Origin: Krasilnikovozyma curviuscula
Lineage: Eukaryota > Basidiomycota > Tremellomycetes > Cystofilobasidiales > Mrakiaceae
Direction of reading: 5' to 3'
DNA: 15,541 nucleotides
Assembly (NCBI GenBank): GCA_014825775.1
Contig: MVAQ01000341.1
Location: forward strand, 1-15,541
In this document: positions 1-7,171 of the stretch, one piece after another
Numbering within the stretch: position 1 is the first letter of the stretch
How the letters are laid out: the number at the start of each line of letters is the position of its first letter
Notes under the pieces: model-generated
The model's input: only the letters and a program-made list of their open reading frames with translations
Databases searched by the model: none
Told to the model about the DNA's origin: nothing
Translations under genes and position numbers: made by a program

Positions 1-58
1 TGATTGAACACAGAGGTCAGCACTTCAGCAGTCATGGGAATTTGACGGGGAAACATAC

Positions 59-686
59 TGGTCGTATACTGCTCGCTTGTTTGGATCTGACAGGACATCG
101 AACGCTTCAGACACCTAGCAGAAAAATATAGAGGAAGGTCGATTCAGAACTTGTTAAATGCAGCATGATCGACTATCGAAGCAGGTTGCGTCGCGAACGT
201 CAGACTAGGGATCAATAACTGGATCCCTTCTGCTACTGCTGGAGCTGTTCTCCTAACAACAGCTTCAAGCAGAAGCCTCCAGATCTATAACTGTCCCCAT
301 TCTCAGCCGACACCCAACCGTATGTCCACCACCATTACTTTTCACGGCCATCTGATCAGAAAAAAGGGCAGCACTCACCTCCTTGAACTTCTTCTCAGCC
401 CCAACTTTGTTGTCAATGTTTCTATCGGGATGCCATTTCAAGGCCTGGTAGAGAGGTGGCAAAGCACTGCGTCAGTTTGTGCATGAAGAAAGTTGGAGCT
501 ATCGCAAGGGAACTGAATGCCAGGACGCACCATCTTCTTATACGCCTTCTTGATTTCATCGTCTGAGGCATCTTTCTGTAACCCGAGTACTATATAATAT
601 ATATCGATATATCAGTATGGTGGGAAATGGGAAACGAGGCAGGGAAGAAAGCGCTACTGACCTTTGTAGTACTTGTCGTCGGCCAT
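59..686 (-). CDS. J-domain (Hsp40) co-chaperone, 5' part, truncated by window edge
   Basis: J-domain proteins stimulate the ATPase of Hsp70 and deliver clients to it. Four exons on the minus strand join in phase: 686-662, 589-531, 444-379 and 114-59, with the ATG at 686-684. They encode about 68 residues that are almost entirely J-domain: helix I/II with DASDDEIKKAYKKMALKW (15-32), the invariant HPD at 33-35, and helix III/IV ending EAFDVLSDPNKRAVYD (53-68). The last donor reads GTATGT, so the gene continues beyond base 1. The J-domain starts at the N-terminus without a targeting peptide, as in cytosolic class I/II Hsp40s. The style resembles Sis1/DNAJB (class II), but the class-defining G/F, zinc-finger and C-terminal domains lie outside the window. 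It shares a roughly 1.1-kb divergent promoter region with the GTR2 gene. The third intron (378-115) is unusually long at 264 nt. Confidence 0.88.
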
Positions 687-707
687 TCTGAACGCTGGGG
701 ATGAGTT

Positions 708-835
708 CTGTAGTGTATTGAGGTCGAGGAAAGGTCCTTTTTCTTTTGTAGTTCTTTAGGAGCTGTGGCCTGTTTATGGGTATAGTAGGGGTTTAGGTAA
801 AGTCTGGCGGTCAGCTTCACTCGAGAAGGACTTAC
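708..835 (-). other. Possible 5' UTR intron of the J-protein gene
   Basis: On the minus strand a strong donor GAG|GTAAGT lies at 835, and a CTACAG acceptor ends at 708, just 22 bases upstream of the J-protein ATG. The 128-nt interval would be a 5' untranslated intron. This is inference from splice-site consensus only; transcript data would settle it. Confidence 0.4.
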
Positions 836-844
836 CTCACTGCG

Positions 845-864
845 TTTCGAGAAGCGTCGAGAAC
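845..864. promoter_or_regulatory. Candidate gap-type heat-shock element
   Basis: Four consecutive pentamers read tTTCg aGAAg cgtcg aGAAc. This is the nTTCn-nGAAn-(5 bp)-nGAAn arrangement known as a gap-type heat-shock element, bound by Hsf1 trimers. It lies about 160-180 bp upstream of the J-protein ATG, where Hsf1 control would be expected for an Hsp40 gene. The match is direct; function is inferred. If the possible 5' UTR intron is real, the element is close to or within the transcript start region. Confidence 0.45.
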
Positions 865-1802
865 GCGCCACATGGTACCGGGAATCAAAGAGGTGTTTGC
901 TACATTCAAAAGCAGCTGACGAGGTGGGATTAGTCAGATGAAGGCTGTTTGAGATGTTGCGAAGAGCAGAATGGTCGATCTGGCGTTATCATCGCGTCGC
1001 GTTGATGTTAATTGTAAACAAACGCTGATTTCGACGTCTGTCTGACTTTCCTAGATGATCTCAATGCAAGTCATGGTCCCCAAAATGGACAAAGCTCAGT
1101 TAAACAGATTTTCAGCTTAAGAGAAGCTTACTCTGCGGTTGAAGAGGGTTTATGTCCAGCACGTATGGTATATGTCCACATCTCTGCTGTCTTTTATATC
1201 AAAGTCGATGTAATTTCTCAAATCTGACAACTTAAACGCACAAGTTGAAACTACCTGATTTCAGTGTAGGGTTCACCCTATTGGAAACTCTGAAAGCCTG
1301 ACGGTATTCATTGAGATCAGATCAAGATGTGCTATCAAGGAGGAAGATGCGCTACGAGAGGGCAACGTGTTAACGATTTTCCTATTCTTACTCTACACGT
1401 ATAGCAGAATCAACAACCACTCTTTTCCTTCGCTGTAACGTATAAAAATAAAACCTCTAAATCTTAAAACCTGGATTCTGCTACTTCGCCACCTGAGAAG
1501 TGACCGCTCAATGAGCGGACAAGGTCAAATTGGACTTTCAACGTACAAGGTCCTTATCCAGCGAGCCCCCCTCCATCGACAGCTGCCGAAATAGCTTCTG
1601 CAAAAATCTTTATCTAACGGATATTAGCAACCTCGTCCTGCCTGGAGCTCTCAGCACTCGGACCCCTCTCAAGATCGACTTTTGCAGGTCCAAGGGAAGC
1701 AACCAGTCCAACAGATCTAGCTGGTTTATAATCTTTAGCAGCAACTTTCCCAGTACTGACGTCATCGAAGGTACGATCGTTAAATCTTGAGAGGCAGCAA
1801 CC
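865..1802. other. Divergent intergenic region between J-protein and GTR2
   Basis: About 940 bases without a supportable gene. It must hold the promoters of both divergent genes and the 5' leader of GTR2. Open frames here (for example within 1530-1790) lack an ATG start, homology and phase-compatible splice sites. The only notable element is a 15-nt perfect inverted repeat at 1504-1518, listed separately. No tRNA-like fold was recognised. Confidence 0.6.
1504..1518. repeat. 15-nt perfect inverted repeat in the GTR2 leader/promoter
   Basis: CCGCTCA-A-TGAGCGG is a perfect 7-bp inverted repeat around one central base, about 285 bases upstream of the GTR2 ATG. It also reads as an everted CCG-N9-CGG pair, the type of half-site recognised by Zn2Cys6 fungal transcription factors. 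No factor can be named from sequence alone. Confidence 0.4.
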
Positions 1803-3450
1803 ATGTCGAACGGCGCTTCATCCTCTGCCAATGGCTCGTCCACCGTGAGGAACATCTTGTTGACGGGGCAGAAACAGTGAGTACCATAATCCTGTACCGA
1901 GTAGGTATGACAAGCTGCAGGCTTCTGACTATTTCTTGCACGAATTTACAGGGCGGGAAAGACATCGTGTCTGAAAGTCCTTTTTGAGAATGCATCGGTC
2001 GATAATCTATCTTGGACGATCCCACCAACAACAGAAGTCCAAACAACAGACGTAGAGTACGCACAACCTGAACTCCATTACTGTTCTATGGGTGTTGAGA
2101 TTGAGAGCTGACCAGGACTGGTTTTGTATTGTGCTCGCCGCTTGTTGCAGCCTCCTGGGGCCGGTTCGATTCTATGAATGTCCAGGAACATGGTCTTTCC
2201 AACAAATCAAACAATGGTTTCCTTCGCTGGCGATGTTCAGCACTGTGATATACGTTCAGGACATGCAGGTAAGCTGGAGCATTCTTGACCCTCAAGGGCT
2301 CGAGTGTTCTCTCCTTCACTCCAGACACCTCTGAGTGACCCTCTCTTCTCCCGCGTTCAATGATGTAGAATATCACTCCATCGAGTGTTGAACTTGGAGC
2401 ACAGCTCTTGGTCGAATGTATAGAAGCCAACGCAAACGTCGACTTCAACGTCTTCTGTCACAAGCTGGAGGACTACGACAGCGATATCAAACAAGGTCCG
2501 TTTGGTCCTCACCTCTTTTGCCTGATCTTCTTAACCTAAACAATTGGCTATTATTGCGGTTTCCGTTCATAGAAAGTTACAGACAAGTACAAGAACAGTT
2601 CGCTGACGAGATTGAGGATCAAGTAGGACGAGACACGGATCTGTACACGTCGATCCACTACCACTTGACGAGTGTGTACAACTCGAGTCTAAGTGATGCG
2701 ATGAGCAAAGTCATGATGGGTCTGGTGCTGGAGAGCGAGGCGATGCAGGGTTTGGTCAAGAGTTGGGCGTCGGTGAGTTTCGTCGGTTTGGCGTGAATTT
2801 CTTTGTTTTCATTGCATTGGCTCCAAACTGATACACTTGGAATGTTTTGTAATATCAAATAGAACTCGAACATCGACTCCGCGTTCCTTTTCCAGACGAA
2901 ACACTGCATCTACCTTGCAAAAGACGACTCACCCATGGACTCAGACATGTTTGCGCTGATGTGCGTGTTCCTGCGGAAGAACACGGCCCTTCGATATCTA
3001 TGGTAGTGCGTCACAATGCCTTCCTCTTTCTGCCTCGTTACGCTCACCCTCTGACGCATGCGTTTCGTTTTGACAGCGAGCTCCACGCCAAGTCGCCGCG
3101 GAAGACATTCACCCAGACGATGGAGGAGCGAACGGGCCGGATGTCGCTGAATGGAAGCTCTGTAGTAGATGATGATGATGAGGTATTCCCGGCTCAATTT
3201 GCTGGTACCGCAGAAGATACAATCATGGGTTGCTGGCAGGTCACCGAGTGAGTTTTTAGTTTGCAATGCGCTAAACTTGCTTTTGACAATAAGTGCTGAT
3301 TGACATTCCTTCTTGCTTAGCGAACTATCGTTGATTGCGATGGTGAAGAAATCCTGGTACCAAGATCATAGAGAACAGATTGGCGAAAACTTAGACGTAC
3401 TTAGAAGGGCGGTCAAGAAAATGAGGGAGACTGCTCAGAGTGACGATTGA
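1803..3450 (+). CDS. GTR2: Gtr2/RagC-type Rag GTPase (TORC1 nutrient signalling)
   Basis: Rag GTPases work as Gtr1-Gtr2 heterodimers on the vacuole and relay amino-acid status to TORC1. Eight exons join in phase: 1803-1876, 1952-2056, 2151-2268, 2369-2495, 2573-2772, 2863-3002, 3077-3247 and 3321-3450, giving 354 aa (yeast Gtr2 341, human RagC 399). Visible motifs are the P-loop GQKQAGKTS (22-30), the G3 segment FYECPGTW (67-74), the beta-strand STVIYVQDMQ, the G4 segment FCHKLE (128-133), the RagC-like block LTSVYNSSLSDAMSKV, and the C-terminal roadblock region with SAFLFQTKHCIYLAKDDSPMD. Rag families usually carry DxPG at G3 and HKxD at G4; here both Asp positions are Glu. The start is the first ATG in frame before the P-loop, in context gcaaccATG. 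An alternative donor at 2961 would delete 14 residues of exon 6 and keep the frame; the longer exon matches family length better. Confidence 0.9.
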
Positions 3451-3604
3451 TATACGCATATTTGAACTTTGCTTTCCTTGCCATAACAAAGTCGAGATTT
3501 CAGATAAAAGTTTTCACGAGGTGTTAACAACCGTTTCTAAAGGTGCTAACAGCTAGAAGACGAATAACTTTGGATGTTGGGGTACTCTAGAAAGGACGTT
3601 CTGC
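3451..3604. other. Convergent 3' intergenic spacer
   Basis: Only 154 bases separate the GTR2 stop (3450) from the NmrA-like stop (3605). Both 3' UTRs and poly(A) sites must fit here or overlap, so antisense overlap of the two transcripts is likely. Nothing else is visible. Confidence 0.5.
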
Positions 3605-4806
3605 TTAAAGGAATTCTTCAAGACCCTTGGGGTTCCATTCCTTCCAGATGAGTCCATTCTCAAGCGCTTCCTTGTCCTTGGTAACGACTCCTCTACCGAT
3701 CGCCCACTGGTGCCAAACATAACCCATGAGATCTCCACCCTCGGTATATTTCTTCAAGGTTTCCTCCAGATCCTCGTATATGACCTTCAAGGTGGTGTTG
3801 TACTTGGTGTTGTACATCTTGATAATGTCGTTATACCTGTCGCGACTTCCTTCGATCGCGAATGTCTTGAATTTGAGATTTTCGAACGAGAGGGCTAGGA
3901 GAGAATACCATTAGTCATTGATCTCAAATAGAAGAGCACCGGAAGGTTTTAGGATTTACTGGTCAAGACATAGGCGACGAAGCGAGCGAGATCGTTTCCC
4001 CAAGTTTGACTAACCTCCCATTCTCCATCACCAGGTACTGTGATGGTTCCATTAACAGGTCTAGCGATTTTCAAGCCTTTAGGTCAAGGATCATGACTCT
4101 ACTGGCTAGAATTTACTCACACAAAGGTGAATTTGGAGAACTCCATTAAGCCCGCCATCCAAAAGAGGGTGTATGGAAGATGTAGGTCTTCTCTGAGGAG
4201 TCTTTGAAGTTCTTTCTTGCCTTGGAATGAGACTGGCATAGAGCAATCCACAATCTGAGTATCCCATCCGTATTCACTTAAGATACAATACAAAACGCGG
4301 ATGTGAGTGAGAAGGAATTCAGTATCAGCCGAATCGGTACCAAGAAAGATCGAAACGTGCTTTACATCAGGTCTTACCTTGGAACGAATAATTTAACCCC
4401 ACATAAGGCAGATACTTTAGCGAGTAGTGTCTGAGGAGCTCCAAGCCCAGGGCCAACCCCGAAGAAACAGAGTACGACATCGGACCCCTCGATGGTTTTG
4501 GCCAATGCAGATTGGTTGTCCTCCGAGTACTCGACTTCAACGACCTCAGCCCCGAGGGCTTTCAGCTCGGTGGCATCGTCACTCTTCGCCTGAGAAGAAG
4601 CGACGAGGGGATTTATAGACATGAAATGAGATGGACAGCAAAACACTTACAGAGATGGATCGGGCAAGCACCTTGACGTTGACTCCTTGTACTTTGAGCA
4701 GCTCCTTGGCTACCAAATAGCCGAGTCCTGCACTGATGGGACCAGTCCCCTTGAGACCACCGGCAACGGTGAAGTTCTTGAGGATGTTGTGGGAGACAGC
4801 GCTCAT
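3605..4806 (-). CDS. NmrA-like / isoflavone-reductase-like NAD(P)-binding protein
   Basis: Five exons on the minus strand join in phase: 4806-4651, 4589-4378, 4276-4121, 4060-3960 and 3894-3605, giving 304 aa. The N-terminus is a Rossmann start: strand NFTVAGG (11-17), a glycine-rich loop GLKGTGPISAGLG (17-29), and LARS after strand 2 (47-50), where Arg usually contacts the NADP phosphate. Family marks follow: VEVEYSEDNQSALAKTIEGSDVV, the isoflavone-reductase-like GVKLFVPSEYGWDT (116-129), FQGKKELQRLL and LPYTLFWMAGLMEF. The Gly-rich loop is longer than the usual GxxGxxG. NmrA-like proteins are either redox-sensing regulators that bind dinucleotides or small-molecule reductases; which one applies cannot be told here. 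It is divergent from the glutamate-cysteine ligase modifier gene, with about 940 bases between the ATGs, so shared redox regulation is possible but unproven. Confidence 0.85.
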
Positions 4807-5749
4807 TGCTTTGACGATCCAGATGCGGTTGTGAATGGAGCAGCACGAGCGTTGAAACTTGAGAATAAATAAGCGAGCACAATGGACAGAGCTCCTTTAA
4901 TACCCTAGAACAGGTGGAGAACACACCATGAAAAGAAAACACAGCACGGTGGGTGCCCGGAGATCGAAAAGTGAGCCTCGCCGAGGCGGTTGTTGTGGGA
5001 GCGAGCGACGGTGAGACAACTAAAGGACGCACGAGAGAGCAGTTGCGCACCCTACACAGAAGCCAGCTTTACCTTAGGAGAACAACAGGAGAAAGCGGCA
5101 GAAAGCCTTCGTTTTTAAATCAGAGCCAAACTGTATAGAGAAGACAAAATGGGTGGAGTTGACCGTTGTATAGCGATGGGCTGAAATGGAAAGTTGGTGT
5201 CGAGTGTCTTCCCTTCTGAATTAGGAAAAGGAAAAAGAGCATTCGTAATCCGTCCTACATCGGGGAAACAGTGATAGTTGGATGTTCTCTAAAAGCTGTC
5301 TTGGGATAGCTCCTAGCGTTGGTGCTTCGTTGTCAATCCAGCCAATGCGACTCAGATTTCAGTCGTTCGCAATCGCCTTAACCTCTCATCTCTCTAGAAA
5401 ACTATCTATTCAACTCAAGGTGAATCCTATCCTGTCAGTGTCTGGTTTAGACAGATGGAACTGGGAGGAGAGACTTTGGGTGAAGCAGGTCGGTCTTGCA
5501 TCTTAGCAATTTTGAATTTATTTTTTTTCGAAAATTTTCTGCTTTCTGCAGCACTGGAAATGAAAGAGACCCAATTTGCGATTCTATCACATTTGTAATT
5601 GAGACAATTAAATAATCTGGTAAAAATGATTGTTTACTATAGTTGATTTGTCAGTCGCACGCAATAAATCATCCACCCGCTGCAGACATCGAGCTCTGCA
5701 GGAATCTTCACCATCTCTCTCTCTCTCGTTCGACCTGGTTGAGGGAGCC
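4807..5749. other. Divergent intergenic region, NmrA-like / GCL modifier
   Basis: About 940 bases without a supportable coding exon; it holds two divergent promoters and leaders. Seen directly: an inverted repeat GCCTCG-C-CGAGGC (4975-4987), a TAATTG-AGA-CAATTA inverted repeat (5596-5610), a T-rich stretch running into a TTTTCGAAAA palindrome (5525-5534) followed by a CTGCAG that could end a leader intron near 5550, and a CT dinucleotide run (about 5713-5727) just before the GCL modifier start. No canonical Yap1 site (TTACTAA) was noticed. Confidence 0.5.
5626..5646 (+). other. Possible short upstream ORF of the GCL modifier gene
   Basis: ATG ATT GTT TAC TAT AGT TGA encodes a six-residue peptide (MIVYYS), with its stop about 100 bases before the main ATG at 5750. 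The context AAAAATG has A at -3. It matters only if transcription starts upstream of 5626, which the sequence cannot show. Confidence 0.3.
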
Positions 5750-6912
5750 ATGGCATCAACCACCGAAACCCCGTCGTCCCTCCTTATCCTCAGCCCCAAC
5801 ATCAACCTCCTGCCCACCGTCTCACCCTCGTCGGTGCTGAGTGAAGCCTACTATGCCCTATCGGAGTCCTTCAAGACGTACCTGCTCAATTCAGATCCTC
5901 CCAGCTTCTCATGTGATAGGAGAGCAGAAGCAGTCGTGTGCTCGATCCCAAGCGTCGAGGAGGGTCTGGCGGACGGCAGAGTCCAGGGGATGGGTCGAGG
6001 GGAGCTGGATGTGACTGTGAAAGTGTTCCTGCCGTCAAACAACAGCAGTACGACTCTCTCTACGAGTGACAAGGTCTCCATCAGCTTGAAAATTCTCAAG
6101 GAGCTCACTGGCGTCGAACTCGTTGACTCGTTCCTCCTCGCCTGGGGTGGAGTCGAGTACCTGGGAACGGGAGCAGATGGGAGGACACCGTGTGACGGGG
6201 CCGTTGCTTCCTTGGAAGGAAACACAACCATCAGCCAGGACAAATTCGATCAGCTCGTCCTAGATTGGAAGGTGTGTACTTTTTACCTCTTTGCGGATTT
6301 GTCCTTCCAAAACTGACCCGACCCCGCTGTCTTTTAATTGGTTTTCTTCCTTCCCATAGTCCATCAGCGCTCTTCTCCCCTCAAACCTGGCCCTGGGTGT
6401 ATCTTCCTTCTCATTACCTTTGCTACAGAAGTTCATCACCACTCTCGAATCCTCCTCCACCACCACCCGCCTCCCAACAATCGATCACCTCTCCGTCTCG
6501 GATTGCTGCACGATCCCTCCGACAATGGCAGAGTATGCGAGAAGGAGAGATATCGCACTCGTCAGCAGCGTGGACAGATCAGGTTGGTCCCCAGTACTGC
6601 ATTAGCCTGTTGCGCCGACCTCCGCATTCTGTCTGACTCGTCCTGTTTTGCTTCATCTTTGCGCTCACAGAACCTGTAACAACATCTCACTTAAAGAAAC
6701 TGCTGGAACCTTATACCAAGGACTTACCGCCTCAGGTGACGGCGTCGCCTGATGTCGAGTGGGTGCTGAAGTACACGATCCTGCACAAGAAGCGAGGGGT
6801 CGTCGTCGACAAAGGGTCCGTCTAGTGTTGATCTTCTTTTTCTGCTTCTCAAAGCCTACTTATCTTTGTTACTTTTGGATCCTACAGGTACATCGTTTCT
6901 GCTTCTCTCTGA
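5750..6912 (+). CDS. GCLM: Glutamate-cysteine ligase regulatory (modifier) subunit
   Basis: This subunit binds the catalytic subunit of glutamate-cysteine ligase, the rate-limiting enzyme of glutathione synthesis, and improves its kinetics and feedback behaviour. Four exons join in phase: 5750-6271, 6360-6582, 6671-6815 and 6888-6912, giving 304 aa (human GCLM 274). Recognition rests on the C-terminal half, which has an aldo-keto-reductase-like fold in this family: LALGVSSFPLPLL (184-196), DHLSVSDCCTIPP (216-228) with the Cys-Cys pair also found in human GCLM, then EWVLKYTILHKKRGVVVDKGYIV near the end, matching the family's W-L-RY...RG..KGYI pattern. The ATG at 5750 (context agccATGG) is the first in this frame. 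The N-terminal 60 residues are less conserved. The last exon encodes only eight residues. It is divergent from the NmrA-like gene. Confidence 0.88.
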
Positions 6913-7171
6913 TAGATCGCGGCGCGTTATGGTACTGTCGCAATTTGGCATTTTGTGCAGTAGAGAAAAAAACACTTTGATGGATTAGAAAATAGCAATT
7001 CAAAAGGAAGATCTTGTGCCTAGTATCTTGTATTTTCATTATATTTGCTCTTGGTTTACATTTAAAACCCGCGAAAAATAGGTTGTAGAACCTCAGTGGA
7101 AGGTTCCGGTACGTCAAAGCTCGCGCGCAATTCAAAACGCTTTGACTCCAAACCACACCTTTCAAAACCCC
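6913..7171. other. Intergenic spacer with a heat-shock-like half element
   Basis: 259 bases between two plus-strand genes. A palindromic nGAAnnTTCn element (gGAAggTTCc, core 7099-7106) lies 65 bases upstream of the RING-protein ATG. GAACCT and AGGTTC (7088-7093 and 7101-7106) also form an inverted repeat. A single two-unit element is weak evidence for Hsf1 binding. Confidence 0.3.

Noticed and set aside
1530..1790. Open frame on the plus strand upstream of GTR2 (and its minus-strand counterpart 1610-1855)
   Set aside because: It begins with TTG rather than ATG, has no recognisable domain, and lies in the leader/promoter region. The minus-strand frame overlaps the GTR2 first exon as a shadow.
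5525..5534. TTTTCGAAAA palindrome
   Set aside because: Lies in an A/T-rich promoter tract where short palindromes are expected; no partner element was seen.
5630..5749. N-terminal extension of the GCL modifier protein
   Set aside because: The frame is open upstream of the ATG at 5750, but no in-frame ATG exists there; the apparent start at 5630 is TTG. The strong Kozak ATG at 5750 was used.
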